Below are positions 34,810-45,955 of a stretch of DNA of 64,000 nucleotides, one piece after another. The position numbers and the translations under genes are program-made. The stretch covers positions 2,361,132 through 2,425,131 of the forward strand of contig NOKP01000002.1 in NCBI GenBank assembly GCA_002682825.1. Direction: 5' to 3'. Under the pieces are notes generated by a model. That model saw nothing but the letters and a program-made list of their open reading frames with translations. It was not told the DNA's origin and made no database searches. Positions within the stretch are counted from its first letter, which is position 1. Each line of letters starts with the position of its first letter. This DNA comes from Neonectria sp. B-13 (lineage: Eukaryota > Ascomycota > Sordariomycetes > Hypocreales > Nectriaceae).

Positions 34810-37800
34810 ATGCCCACCATCTACTCCTCCCTCTACTCGAATTTCGTCCGTCAAGGATCAACATTCGCAAAATCCATCACCACCCACGGCTACGCCCAGT
34901 CCGTAGTCGCCGCCACACACCCTCACGTCCTCAACTCTCAGAACCGTCCTATCTTCACTCGCCGTACCACCAAGTCCCGACTTGGCCGCCTCTCTAGCCT
35001 CCAGCTTCACTCCGCTTTCCACACCGACAGAGTCGGAGTCGCCGCTCCCGGCCTCTCTGATCACCGTCCCGCCCAAAACCATGGAGGATTAGACGACTAT
35101 TTCGAGGCCCTGCAGCAGCAGCAGGCCGATGGTGAACTTGATCCCGAATGGACCCAATTCGAGTTCCCGAAGCGCATCGAGTGGAAGCCAACTGCGGCTT
35201 CCATTCTCACCAAGGACAGACTTGCTGGTCTCGATGCCGAGTATGCCCTCATCGAGGATGCCGATGTTGAGTCCAACCTCTCTTTTGAGGACCAGGCGGC
35301 CCTCGCTCATATCGATGCGGCCCTGGTGAAGGAGATCGAGGCACGGAGTTTCCATGTCGCCACTGAAAATGCGGTTGCAGCTGGACGACCAGGTTCAGCC
35401 CTGGATTCCAAGTCTCGATCTCCCGTGATTGAGAGATCGCGAACTCCGGCAAGCGTGGCTCGCAGCGCCACTCCCCCCGCTGACCCCCAGTCCCAGTCGT
35501 ACGCCGATCACCTCCACAAGCTTTCCGAGAGTGGTCGCTATACTGAGATTCCAGCCGTTTTCGAGGCCATGTTGGCTACCGGTGTTCAACCCATCGCCAG
35601 CGCCTACAATGCCCTCCTCGTGGCGGCAATTCACATTCCCACCAAGAAGATTGAGATCGTCTCCAAGGCTCTCGACGTCTACGCTGACATGCTCCGAAGG
35701 AGAGTGTCTCCTGATGCGGATACTTTCAACATTCTGGTGGGTTTGTTGGCGTCGCGATGCCTGGAGGTTGCTGAGTTGAAGGCCTCCTTGGAGGACAAGC
35801 GACTCCGTTTCGGTGGCATGGATGAGCCCGGCAAGTTCATGCTCGCTTCGTCCGAGATCGAGCACGCTATTCTCTGCGAGGATGACCGACTCGATCTTGC
35901 CATCAAGCTGTTCGACACGTCGGTTGACACCGATGCGGCCATGTACTCTTCTGAGACTTACCACCAGTTGATTTCTGCTTGTGCCCAAGCCGGACGAGCT
36001 GCTGACATGCTCCGACTTTTCGAGCACATGGAGGCCAACCAGATCGTTCCCTTTGCTGCGGTTTTCCCCACCATGATCACCGCGTTTGCTACCTCTGGGG
36101 ATCTGATTAGTGCTGTCGAGTGCTACAACGAGTACCGCAACCTGGCTATCGCCAATGATGAGGGCTTGGAGACCCTCAACGACCGACTGGACGCTGAGGT
36201 TTACGCCGCCGTTATCAACGCGTACGTCATTACCGACAAGATTGAGGGCGCCATGAAGTTCTTCCAGAAGATTGTCAGCGAGTACGGTGTCCGCGCTGCC
36301 GATATCAAGGACGCTTTAGTTACCACTGGCTTTGTCAAGGGCTTCATTGCCCGCGGCATCTACCAGGAGGCTTTCCACTGGGCCCAGGCTGTCGAGGTTG
36401 AAGCTCGTGCCCGAGCCTTCAGCCAGATCGCCACCGTCGCTGCGGACAAGGATGACAACGCCACTGCCGTTGCAGCCTTTTCCAGTATTCCTGGCTACTT
36501 TGATGATTTGGCTACCCCAGCCACATCTCTCCTGGCCATGAGTGTCCGGGAGGGAGATGTTGCTGCCGCCACTAAGTACTGGAGCGTCCTCAGCAATCCC
36601 GAGACCAAGGTTTCTGCTTCTTTCATCGAACCGACTGCCATGTACGCCGTCGCCTTAATTGGCTCCGGTCAGGTTGCCGATGGCCTGGCACAGTCCGAGA
36701 TGATGTTCCAGCGAATCCGCGCCACTGAATCCGATGCCCAGCCCCACCTTGTCGAAGAAGTTGATGAGGGTGTTGAGTTTATCGCCCGGTACATGGAGAC
36801 TCGAGGTATTACCGATCCCCGCGAGATGGCTTCTCAGGTCTCGAGCTTCCACCAGCAGTCCACGTCTCCGTATCTTTCGACCCCGTCCGTTTCCAGCTTC
36901 GAGGATACCTTCGACCCTTATGCCCACAACACCGACTTTAAGGGGTCGTCCCTGATTGCGGATGATCTTGAGGGCAACCATGGTCGCAAGGGACCTCGCC
37001 TGAGCGATGCTCTTAACCGATTCCGAAACATGCGACGTGCCGGCCGACACCCCCGATACATCACTTACGCTAAGCTGATTTCTGCCGCCGCCCGCGATAG
37101 CAAGATGGATGTCTGCCACGACGTCCTCGCTATGGCTCGTACCGACATGCCACTCCAGCTACAGTATGCGGTTGTGAGATATGGCTGGTCCAGCATCCTC
37201 GATGCCATGGTCGGTGCTTGTCTGACCATGGGCAACCGAGGACGAGCCGAGCAGTTTCACCAGGAGTTGTTGGAGATGGGCGCGACCCCCTCAGCTAACA
37301 CTTTCGGCCTGTACATCACTACCTTGAAGGACTCGACCAAGACTTTTGACGAAGCCTCCGAGGCCGTCCGGATTTTCCACCGTGCCAAGGCTGAGGGCGT
37401 TGAGCCCAGTTCGTTCTTGTACAATGCTCTCATCGGCAAGCTTGGCAAGGCCAGGCGTATCGACGACTGCCTGTTCTACTTTGCTGAGATGCGAGCCTTG
37501 GGAATCAAGCCCACCTCCGTCACCTACGGTACAATTGTCAACGCTCTTTGCCGAGTCAGCGACGAGAAGTTTGCGGAGGAGCTGTTCGACGAGATGGAGG
37601 CCATGCCCAACTACAAGGCTCGGCCCGCTCCCTACAACAGTATGATGCAGTTCTTCTTGACTACGAAGCGAGACAAGTCGAAGGTCCTTGCCTATTACGA
37701 GCGCATGAAGGCCAAGGGCATTGCTCCCACCGCCCATACTTATAAGCTCTTGGTTGATACCCATGCCACTCTCGATCCCGTCGATATGGAAGCTGCTGAG

Positions 37801-38319
37801 GATGTCCTGAGCAAGATCCGTACCTCTGGTCAGCGAGTCGAGCCCGTCCATTACGCCTCCCTGATCCACGCTCGCGGATGTGTGATGCACGACATGGAGG
37901 GTGCCCGCAAGATGTTCGATTCTATTGTCAATGAGTCTCTGGTCCCCATCAACGCGAGTTTGTACCAGGCCCTGTTTGAGGCCATGGTTGCCAACCACCA
38001 GGTTGCTGCTACCGAGCCTGTTCTGCAGCAGATGCGACGCCAGCGCGTTGAGTTGACTCCGTACATCGCAAACACGCTGATTCACGGCTGGGCTGCCGAT
38101 AAGAAGATTGAGAAGGCCCAGCAGATTTATGATGCTGTGGGCCGGGAGAAGCGCGAGCCTAGCACCTACGAGGCTATGACTCGGGCTTACCTGGCTGTTG
38201 AGCAGCGGGAGCAGGCCAAGGGTGTGGTTGGAGAGATGCTCACCCGCGGCTACCCCAGTGCCGTTGTCAATAAGGTTCTTGAGCTCCTCGGTGGTGGTCA
38301 AGAAGTGGCCACCGACTGA
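34810..38319 (+). CDS. Pentatricopeptide repeat (PPR) protein, probably mitochondrial
   Basis: Predicted 1,169 aa in a single open exon. The first ~75 residues are Ser/Thr/Arg-rich with few acids (FVRQGSTFAKS, RRTTKSRLGRLSS), as in a mitochondrial presequence. An acidic linker follows. From about residue 230 to the end, 35-residue helical PPR units recur; clear examples are AYNALLVAAIHIP, TYHQLISACAQAGRAADMLRLFEHMEANQI, FLYNALIGKLGKARRIDDCLFYFAEMRALGIKP, TYGTIVNALCRVSDEKFAEELFDEME and PYNSMMQFF. PPR proteins of this size in fungi act on mitochondrial mRNA stability or translation (for example Pet309/CYA-5 types); which transcript is not shown by the sequence, so I give no symbol. Codon choice is strongly biased, suggesting high expression. 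The long antisense ORFs inside it are shadows. Confidence 0.88.
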   Translation: MPTIYSSLYSNFVRQGSTFAKSITTHGYAQSVVAATHPHVLNSQNRPIFTRRTTKSRLGRLSSLQLHSAFHTDRVGVAAPGLSDHRPAQNHGGLDDYFEALQQQQADGELDPEWTQFEFPKRIEWKPTAASILTKDRLAGLDAEYALIEDADVESNLSFEDQAALAHIDAALVKEIEARSFHVATENAVAAGRPGSALDSKSRSPVIERSRTPASVARSATPPADPQSQSYADHLHKLSESGRYTEIPAVFEAMLATGVQPIASAYNALLVAAIHIPTKKIEIVSKALDVYADMLRRRVSPDADTFNILVGLLASRCLEVAELKASLEDKRLRFGGMDEPGKFMLASSEIEHAILCEDDRLDLAIKLFDTSVDTDAAMYSSETYHQLISACAQAGRAADMLRLFEHMEANQIVPFAAVFPTMITAFATSGDLISAVECYNEYRNLAIANDEGLETLNDRLDAEVYAAVINAYVITDKIEGAMKFFQKIVSEYGVRAADIKDALVTTGFVKGFIARGIYQEAFHWAQAVEVEARARAFSQIATVAADKDDNATAVAAFSSIPGYFDDLATPATSLLAMSVREGDVAAATKYWSVLSNPETKVSASFIEPTAMYAVALIGSGQVADGLAQSEMMFQRIRATESDAQPHLVEEVDEGVEFIARYMETRGITDPREMASQVSSFHQQSTSPYLSTPSVSSFEDTFDPYAHNTDFKGSSLIADDLEGNHGRKGPRLSDALNRFRNMRRAGRHPRYITYAKLISAAARDSKMDVCHDVLAMARTDMPLQLQYAVVRYGWSSILDAMVGACLTMGNRGRAEQFHQELLEMGATPSANTFGLYITTLKDSTKTFDEASEAVRIFHRAKAEGVEPSSFLYNALIGKLGKARRIDDCLFYFAEMRALGIKPTSVTYGTIVNALCRVSDEKFAEELFDEMEAMPNYKARPAPYNSMMQFFLTTKRDKSKVLAYYERMKAKGIAPTAHTYKLLVDTHATLDPVDMEAAEDVLSKIRTSGQRVEPVHYASLIHARGCVMHDMEGARKMFDSIVNESLVPINASLYQALFEAMVANHQVAATEPVLQQMRRQRVELTPYIANTLIHGWAADKKIEKAQQIYDAVGREKREPSTYEAMTRAYLAVEQREQAKGVVGEMLTRGYPSAVVNKVLELLGGGQEVATD

Positions 38320-39247
38320 GCGTGCCGAGTGCCTATTAATTCTTCGGTGTCATTCATTGGAGGTTTGGGATCTTTTTCTTTGTTGAGTTGGCGCACTCTG
38401 TTTGATACCCCGCTGCGCTGGATGGAATATTGTCTTTTACTTTCGGGGTTGCATTGAGATTTCGAGAGGCACACCTGCCCTCGATCCCTTGAATTGGACG
38501 GCGTTTCGGATACAAAATGGGTATGAATTGTGACGACGGCCTCTGGGTGAAGGGATTCGGGGCCGAACGTTGCCTGATAGACAACACACCACTCCAAATA
38601 AGGGAAAACAAAGATATTTGCAGCATATAGGGACCAAGGATCAAGATACAGGGAGGGATATGGAGAGAAACTCGGAGGCGAAAGCAGAGAAGGGACCTGC
38701 TGCCTGTACTACCATACAAGGAAATGAAACAAAGTATAATTTCAAGTGTAACAAAATCTTCTCGTGTCGGTGAGTATGTGATTATCCCGGGCCAATGACG
38801 TGAGCCGGCCATGATGGCCATACGGCGGATGTTGTCATGCTGTAATCATAGCTTCCTTTTGTTTTATGCGTGCTGCGGCTAAACTTTATTGGGCTCCAAG
38901 ACGTTGGGTTTCGATCAGTGAGATAGTGAGAGGGAAGAGAAGCAGGCAGCCGAATGGTGGGACAGAGCCACAGTGTTAGCATTGAAAGCCGGGACGCGTC
39001 TGCACTGTATGAAGCTGTCGATGGCCCCGCTACCTCTCATCACGATTCTTCCCGGTGCGGTGTTGGAGGTGAGCAAAAGATCTCACTCACACCTTGTAAC
39101 TTGCCATTGCGAGCCCCAGCGTTCCTCTCGTCCGATACTCTCGCAGTGTCGCCTCTATATCGTTCCTTGGTTCCTATATTCTGTTTCTACATCATTCACT
39201 TCTCCCCGTCCTCGTCATCGCCATCGCCATCGCCATCGCCCATCGCC
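38320..39247. other. Intergenic, PPR 3' end to ERG8 promoter
   Basis: No gene is seen. The ERG8 leader contains a CATCGC microsatellite (about 39,218-39,246). Confidence 0.55.
39218..39246 (+). repeat. CATCGC microsatellite in the ERG8 leader
   Basis: About five copies of CATCGC/CATCGCC immediately before the ERG8 start codon. Variable length would change the 5' UTR. Confidence 0.75.
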
Positions 39248-40643
39248 ATGCCGTCCCGGAACCCCACCATTGCCGTGTCGGCGCCTGGCAAGGTCCTCCT
39301 CGCGGGCGGCTACCTGGTGCTGGACCGGCAGCACACGGGCTTCGTGTTCGGCCTCAGCGCGAGGATCAACGTGATTGCCGGCGAGATTCACACCACGCCC
39401 GGTGTGCAGTTGACGGAGATCGTCGTCGACAGCCCGCAGTTCCTCGAGGCGCAGTGGCGGTACGGCTACCGGCTGGCCGAGGCGGGCGGCGGCATCAAGG
39501 TCACTCAATTGCAGGTGTAAGTTGAATTGGGTCATTTCTTTCTGCCTCTTCTGTCCTCTTGCTCACTCTACTTGCTGCAGCGGATCCAAAATCAGCCCCA
39601 ACCCCTTCGTGGAGACCACCCTCAGCTATGCGCTCACCTACATTCACCGCGTCGCTGGCAAGCGCCCGAGCCATAGCATGACGGCCGCGCGCCTCATCAT
39701 CCTTGCGGACAATGACTACTACTCCCACTCCGGCTCGGCGGACACGAGGAGGGGCCGCTTCGCCAAGTTCCCGGTGGCCCTGGGCGATGCCAACAAGACC
39801 GGCCTGGGCTCCTCCGCGGCCCTCGTGACCTCACTGACTGCGGCTCTCCTGATTCACTACCTGCCCCAGGATCTCTTTGATATTGAGTCGGACAAGGGGA
39901 AGCGGGCGCTGCACAACCTGGCCCAGGCGGCGCACTGTGCCGCGCAGGGCAAGGTCGGCTCCGGCTTCGATGTGGCAGCCGCCGTGTATGGATCTTGCCG
40001 GTACAAGCGCTTCTCTCCCCAGACGTTGAGCAAGATCCCCGAGCCTGGGACACCGGGCTTCACGGACGCGCTGGTTCAGCTGATCGACGAAGAGTCGGCG
40101 TGGGATGTCGAGGTGGCCAAGGACGAGGTCAAGATACCCGCGGGCGTTGTTCTGAGGATGTGCGATGTGGACTGTGGCAGCAAGACGGTGAGCATGGTCA
40201 AGAAGGTGCTGGCATGGAGGGCCCAGGACCCCGAAGGCTCCAAGCAGCTCTGGGACGACCTCCAGCGGCGAAACGAGGACCTGGTCGCGACGCTCAAGCA
40301 AGGGGACGTCGACCAGCTCCCCGCCAAGCTGGCAGCGGTCCGGGAGCTGATCAAGAAGATGGGCACCTCCAGCGACGTGCCCATCGAGCCGGACAGCCAG
40401 ACGGAGCTGCTCGACGCCATCAGCGCGGTCGAGGGCGTCTACGGGGGCGTGGTGCCCGGCGCGGGAGGCTTCGACGCCCTCGCTGTGCTGATGAAGGACG
40501 ACGCCGAGACCAAGCGGCGCGTGGAGAGGTTCCTGGCCGAGTGGGCACAGGCCAAGGGCACCAAGGTCAAGCTCCTGGCTGTCAAGGGCGAGATGGAGGG
40601 AGCGCGAGCCGAGAGCTTAGACGTGTACTCGGGCTGGATCTAG
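39248..40643 (+). CDS. ERG8: Phosphomevalonate kinase
   Basis: Predicted 443 aa from join(39248..39516, 39581..40643). The enzyme phosphorylates mevalonate-5-phosphate to the diphosphate in the mevalonate route to sterols and isoprenoids. It belongs to the GHMP kinase family. The N-terminal substrate loop is APGKVLLAGGYLVLD (about residues 11-25), and the ATP-binding motif GLGSSAALVTS lies near residue 164. The C-terminal Gly-rich GHMP motif is VPGAGGFDALAV, and the family-typical AAQGKVGSGFDVAAAVYGS is present. Length matches yeast Erg8 (451 aa). The intron uses GTAAGT and GCTGCAG; the join QLQV-GSKISPNPF is in frame. Start ATG 39248 follows a CATCGC microsatellite leader. Confidence 0.95.
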
Positions 40644-41103
40644 ATGAGGAGTGCACACTACGCATCTGTTATGGGTGTCACCGGTTGGCTCTGCGAAGCG
40701 AACAAAGAAAGGTCCGAGACCCAAATGAAACAAACCTTGCTTTTCGGCAACCAAAACAAATTAACAACGAGACTCTTTCTGTTCTCCTCGTGAATGCCTT
40801 GCACGACACCATTGCTGCTCTTCTCTATGAATTAGAACAATTAGGTCCCCGGTCCGTTTTCCCTTGTCCGTTTTCCCCTGGTATGATCATGTCCACCCGA
40901 TCGATACTGTATCCATCCATGACAATTTGCTGTCTAAAAATAGCCTTGCAGCCGCTCCGTAGTAATCCGTAACCCCAAAAAAGTAACCCACTTATATAGT
41001 CCGCACATAGATTAGGACGCCAATCCCTCGGGCTCTTCCCTTTGTACATCGTACAATAGTCAAACAACACACACGCACTCTCGACACGAAGAATAAGTGG
41101 CGC
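40644..41103. other. Intergenic, convergent 3' ends
   Basis: 3' UTRs of ERG8 (plus) and the 112-aa gene (minus). No further feature. Confidence 0.6.
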
Positions 41104-41600
41104 TCACGGCAGGCTGTCGGTCGACGTGGTCGCATGCGCTGTCATGGCGGAGAAGCGCGGCGGACGCGCGAGAGGATGCGAGAAGAGGCTGGACGTCGAG
41201 TACGGCGAGCGAGGCGTGAGCGGCGTGGGCATGGCGGGATCAGCGATGCCGATGCGACTGGCTGCGGCCTTGTCGCGGAGCATGGCGATTCTAGAGAGAG
41301 AAAGTAAAATGTTCAGCTGGAGTTTTCTTTTTCTATGCACGACATGCGTGCGTTGGGGTTGCTTACTCGTCCTCGGAGATGCCCGGTAGCAGGACGGGCT
41401 CACACTTGAGGTTGAAGGGAGCGGACTGACAAAGGCAGAATTAGCTGGTTTGTTTCGTTTTGTTTTGCAGAGGGAAGAGGAAAGAGAATCCCCTGGGGGG
41501 GTCATACAATTTGCATCGCCCGCTTCTCCTTGCGGCGTCGTTGGCGGATCAGAGTGTGGACGCGCGAGCACAGCGTGCGGACGTTGGTGGAGATCTGCAT
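41104..41600 (-). CDS. Conserved small fungal protein of unknown function (112 aa)
   Basis: Predicted 112 aa from complement(join(41104..41290, 41367..41425, 41508..41600)). The three exons join in frame (phases 0 and 2) with clear donors GTATGA and GTAAGC and acceptors TGTCAG and CTCTAG. The N-terminal ~30 residues form a basic helix (STNVRTLCSRVHTLIRQRRRKEKR). They are followed by a short Pro/Gly segment (LLPGISEDE), a helix (IAMLRDKAAASRIGIADPA) and a Ser/Thr/Pro-rich, disordered end. No signal peptide or membrane segment. I recognise the layout as a small protein kept in Sordariomycetes but know no function. Upstream the same frame stays open to 42641, but that part looks like leader, not protein. 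Confidence 0.7.
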
Positions 41601-43365
41601 CTTGGCTCGTGAACTCGACGACCGGAGGTGAGCCAGCGGCGCGGGCAGAGGTCCAGCGGCCCAGAGGTCTCGATCCGAGGACCGGTGAAGAGCCGGCTTC
41701 ATCAGGAAATTTCCGTGCGGTTGATTGAATCTCTGGACAAGTCGAAAATGGCTGATATCTGAGGTTGACGTCGAGATTCGAGTCGAGGTGGGGATGGGAT
41801 GTAAGTAAGCTGGCCAGTGAGCACCGAGGTGAAACAGCAGGGTGGTGTGAGTGCGGCGGTGAACCGACAGGCGGAGCGGATGTATGTAAATAAGGCAAGG
41901 GAAAGTGACGAAGGAAACAAAGGTCGAGGGGAAAAGAAAGGAAAAGATATAGTCAAAGACAGCTTCTGAACAAGGTAAAAAGGGACGAAAAGAAAAAAAG
42001 CGTGGATGGGAATTCTCGCTGGTGGTGGTGCGTGGTGGAGATCGAGACAAAGGAGTGGAACCCCAGCCAACGCAACGCCTGGAAGCTGAGCTGAGCTGAG
42101 CTGGGCTGGGCTGAGCTGTGATGTGGTGTGGTGTTTTGTCGCCCACGCGCGCGCCAGAGAGAATAAGAATGGGGCGAGAGAATATCCACAACCAACGATG
42201 CGAGCGAGTCCCGGGGCCATTCATAAGTAATGTGTAGAATCCGCCATTTCCCTTTCCAAAGCCGTCCCACGCGCAGGCTTGGCTCGGCTGGGTAACAGTA
42301 ACGGGAGAAGAAACCTCTGAGGGCCTGACACGAAGAAGGGATGATGGAATGGGCAAATCCGCACTGAGGTTGTCGCTGCCGATGGAATGGAACCCGGCAT
42401 TGAACTGGAATCCCAACCCGCCTTCGTCGGTGAAACCCCCTTCCACTGAACGCTGAACGTGAATAATTACACCATCAACTGAACACCGCCAGTCGCAGGA
42501 GCCGGGGGCGGGGCTGCGAAAGGCGAGCGAGCTTTGTCTCACTGACCGAGACATCGGGTTTTGTGCGACGGCTTCGTAAAGGGGCGGTGATTCAGATGCC
42601 GTACGGGACGGGAAATTCCAATATTTCAGAAAGATGTGCACGTTTGCAGTATCGATTTCACAAGAGTCAGCGCAAAATGCTACCCGAAGGGGGACCTGGA
42701 TACTTACCCACCTACTACTGCCTGCTCATCTATAGTACCTATCGACCTTAGCATACCTGAACCTGGCGTTCGTCGTCCGTCATCATGTTGCGCCAAAGGG
42801 ATAGATTCGCTCTCCCCCAATGAACGGACCCAGCCCGTGGCACAAAGGGAGGAGGGGCGGGGCAATGGTCCACGGCGGGAGAGCTGGGAAAGACCCAAGT
42901 TGATTAATGAATCAGGTTGCGTTTCTGAAGCCCCGGGTTCGGTGAGACCTGTGAGCGGCTGTGTCTGGCTAAAATAATCTGGGTGCGAATCCCCCATTCG
43001 GCCACTCTCTCCTCTTGATACAGCTCTTCGCACCCGTGTGACGGATGCGAGGCCTGTCAGCCCACCGGGGGCCATTGGCGTTGGCCGATTTGCCGTAATA
43101 ACGCAACCCAATCTTGAGACTCTCGCGACCCGATGACGCAGGTTGGTTGCGTCTCAGATCGCCGCGGGTATGGGTGCTGGGCGTTACACTTGGTGAAATG
43201 CGGCCGAGCAAGGTGAATCTCGACAGCTGAGCCCTGAGCAATGGAGTCAAGATCGAGGCAAGATGAGGAAGCTGTGCGAGAACAAGACGAGAGTGATTGC
43301 TATATTCGACTACTCTAGCCCCCATGTCAAACCACATCGTTCCGCTACCGGCCGCAGCGCAATAT
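41601..43365. other. Intergenic, long leader of the 112-aa gene
   Basis: In the direction of the leftward gene this is pyrimidine-rich with CTTTC/CTCTC runs, as in a long 5' UTR. It includes a CTGAG-type pentanucleotide array (about 42,085-42,118). The ALDH 3' UTR occupies the right end. No second gene is supported. Confidence 0.5.
42085..42118. repeat. Pentanucleotide array (GCTGA/GCTGG)
   Basis: Six to seven tandem copies of a 5-bp unit, GCTGA with two GCTGG variants. Located in the probable leader or promoter of the 112-aa gene. Confidence 0.75.
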
Positions 43366-44888
43366 CTATTTCGGGTAGTCCTTGAGATGGTAGCTCTTGA
43401 GCTTGACAAACTGGTCGTATCCGAACCGGCTGAGCGTCTGCCCCTTACCCGAGTTCTTCCATCCGGTCCATGCCAAGTCCTGTTAACGGCGGTCAGCAAG
43501 CGGTAGCTTACACGGGGGCTTGTGCTTGTGCTTGTCGCGCGGGAACCTACCGGGCTTGGGTAGTCGCACCGATTGACAAAGACGGTGCCCGCCTCCACGT
43601 CCTCGGCGATCTCGTACCCCTTGTCTGTGTCCTTGGTCCAGATGCTCGCCGTCAGGCCGAACTCGCTGTCGTTCATGAGCTTGATCGCCTCCGCGTCGCT
43701 CTTGACCTTCTGCACGGCCACGACGGGCCCGAACGTCTCCTCGACCATGACCCGCATGGTGTGGTTGACGCCGACTAGCAGAGTGGGCTTCACAAAGTTT
43801 CCCTTCAGTGGGAGGTTGCTGAAGCTCTCGTTCTCCGGGGTTGCGTCCTTTGCACCCTTGTCCAGGGCATCCTTGATGTGTTCCTCGATCGCCTCCTTGG
43901 ATCGCTTCGAGACGACGGGACCTACATGGGTGCTCTTGTCAAAGGGGTCTCCGAGCTTGTATCCCTTGAGAACTTTCTGAACAGCCTCGACAAAGGCGTC
44001 GTGGATCTTCTCGTCCACATACACGCGCTCCAGAGAGCAGCAGCTCTGGCCCGAGTTGAAGACGGCACCGTCAACAATCTCGCCCGCCGCCCAGTCGATG
44101 TCGACGTCGGCTCTGATATACGCGGGGTCCTTGCCGCCGAGCTCGAGGCCGACGTTGACAACCCGGTCAGCGGCTGCCTTCTGCACCGCCAGGCCACCGC
44201 CGACGGAGCCGGTGAAGCAAATCAGGGAAACGAGAGGGTTTCGAACAATCGTCTCCATGATGATGGGGGAGCCGCAGTGGAAGTACTGCAGCACACCCTT
44301 AGGGAGACCCGCCTCGGCGAAGGTCTCGGCCACTCGCTCAACCACGGTGGGAGTCTGGGGCGATCCCTTGAGGATAACCGTGTTTCCAGCCAAGATGGCT
44401 GGGATAAGAGAGTTTACAAGAATAAGGTAAGGGTACTGTGACGAATTAGCGGCGGGAACTAGAAAAGAAAGCGAATTGCATACGTTCCAGGCAAAGATGA
44501 CCAGGACTGGACCAACGGGGACCTTCCTGATAAAGCGCTTGAAGCCCTTCTCAGCCTCTCCGTCGGTATCCTGGAGGGCCTCGTCACTGATCTTGAGGAG
44601 ATACTCGCCACGCTTCACAGCCGTGGCGACTTCCCCGGGCGTGTAGTTGATGGGGCGTCCCATCTGGGCAGTGAGCTCCTCTCCGAGCTGATCCTTCTTG
44701 GCAACTAGACCATCGAGGAACTTGCGGACGATTCCCTGCCGCTCCTTGAGCGTTGTCTTCCGGAAGCTCTGAAAGGCTTCGGTGGCGACCTTGGGGAGGG
44801 CCTCAAGGTCGGCCGACGAGACGCCATTCCGGCTGATGATGGCCTCGTTGGTGTTGGGGGAGATTGTGGTGATGACTTCGACGGACAT
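43366..44888 (-). CDS. Aldehyde dehydrogenase (NAD(P)-dependent, class not resolved)
   Basis: Predicted 467 aa from complement(join(43366..43479, 43551..44435, 44484..44888)). It oxidises an aldehyde to the acid. The Rossmann loop FTGSVGGG, general-base Glu in LELGGKDP (near 233) and nucleophile in GQSC (near 267) are present. The catalytic Asn sits in FAWNYPYL exactly at the first exon junction, residue 135. The compact length and the NVGLELGGKDPAY motif fit the succinate-semialdehyde/betaine-type branch, but the substrate cannot be told. Both introns are required: without the second one the reading frame runs into unrelated sequence and loses the conserved WTGWKNSGKGQTLSRFG end. No targeting peptide, so probably cytosolic. 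The start is the only ATG at the head of the frame. Confidence 0.93.
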
Positions 44889-45604
44889 GGTGACGGGATG
44901 ATCCTTAAATCCTGGAATATAAGAGAGATTGTCCTTGAGGGCAAGCTCTGAGATGGTCTTCGAGGGGTTGTCTCAGAGGGTGAAAGTAGCTGTGGTTGGG
45001 ATGACGAACAAGATACGATAGGTGCTTTGGACCTTTGCCCCACGTAACCCGACGTCGGCCGCATGACGCCGCACCCCGCTATCACAGATAAGTGTTTGCA
45101 CTGTCCTTTGTAAGCGTTTTTACAACAACCCGCAACTGTGGCAAATATTGTAAGAATGATGGAGACGAGGGTTCGAAGTGGTGCCTTTTGTTTCCAACAG
45201 ACGGACAAAATTCATGGCAGACTTGTGGTCTTAGACCTTGGTTAGGCGTGTTCTCGGCAGATTTCTTGTCTTCATCGCCGTGTACATGAGTGAAACCTAG
45301 CTTCATGCTGGTGCTTAGCCTTGTGTGGGAGTAACAGTTATGGCTAGATTGACACAACATCTCGCTATTGTGAGAAAACGGTTGGACCTACAGGCCTGGC
45401 AACTCGTAATGAGGAGTCAAGAGTTGTAGGTCTACGTGGTGAGAATATATGGGTGTAGTTGAGATGCTAACTAACCCTTTGTATTCACGCCACTGAAACC
45501 CACTTGCATGGACTTGAATGAATTCCCAAGGCATTGTCCACATACTCGCTCAAGTCACATTCCATGGGTCTATAGGAATTAATATTCCGTCTCCACTCAT
45601 CAAA
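44889..45604. other. Intergenic, ALDH promoter to tRNA
   Basis: ALDH promoter at the left. No other gene recognised before the tRNA. Confidence 0.55.
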
Positions 45605-45686
45605 GCGTAATTGGTTTAGTGGTAAAATTCTCCGTTGCCATTCGAGTAACGTCGGGGAGCCCTGGGTTCGATTCCCAGATTACGCA
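45605..45686 (+). tRNA. tRNA-Gly (anticodon GCC) with an 11-nt intron
   Basis: The acceptor arm GCGTAAT pairs with ATTACGC, followed by discriminator A at 45686. The D-arm carries the A-box TGGTTTAGTGG, and the T-arm carries the B-box GGTTCGATTCC. The anticodon stem CTCCG (45630-45634) pairs with CGGGG (45653-45657, one G-T pair). Anticodon GCC is at 45637-45639, and an 11-nt intron occupies about 45641-45651, one base 3' of the anticodon, the usual eukaryotic position. The spliced length of 71 nt is normal for tRNA-Gly. T-runs at 45714 and 45721 can end Pol III transcription. Confidence 0.93.
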
Positions 45687-45860
45687 GAGTTACGAGCATC
45701 GTTAGATGCTTTGTTTTGCCTTTTTGTTGACTTTTATAACATCCTCAATCAAGGATGACAACCTTTCCTGTCTCTTCCACTGGTGTGCGGATCTCGAGTG
45801 CCCCTCCACATCACATGATCATTGGCCTGAGCTTGTCGCAGGACCCACATTCTAGCCGAG

Positions 45861-45871
45861 CTTATCTTATC
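45861..45871 (+). promoter_or_regulatory. GATA-type doublet CTTATCTTATC upstream of ESF2
   Basis: Exact 11-bp match to the doublet upstream of MTG2, 85 bp before the ESF2 start and followed closely by a T9 tract. Confidence 0.55.
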
Positions 45872-45955
45872 GGGGACTTTTTTTTTTGAGCCGTCAGTTT
45901 GCAGACGACTGACTGCTTGTTCCTTCAGATTGGAGACTTGCGACAACCACTCACG

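Noticed and set aside
37291..38301. 336-aa minus-strand ORF opposite the PPR gene
   Set aside because: Shadow of the biased sense codons; repeats of the sense PPR structure explain its length.
39995..40972. 325-aa Gly/Arg/Ala-rich ORF overlapping ERG8 in another frame
   Set aside because: Out-of-frame reading of GC-rich ERG8 codons.
42930..43020. tRNA-like stretch with GGTGCGAATCCC
   Set aside because: Resembles a T-arm, but the loop is not TTCRANY, the stem is imperfect and no acceptor or D-arm pairs with it.
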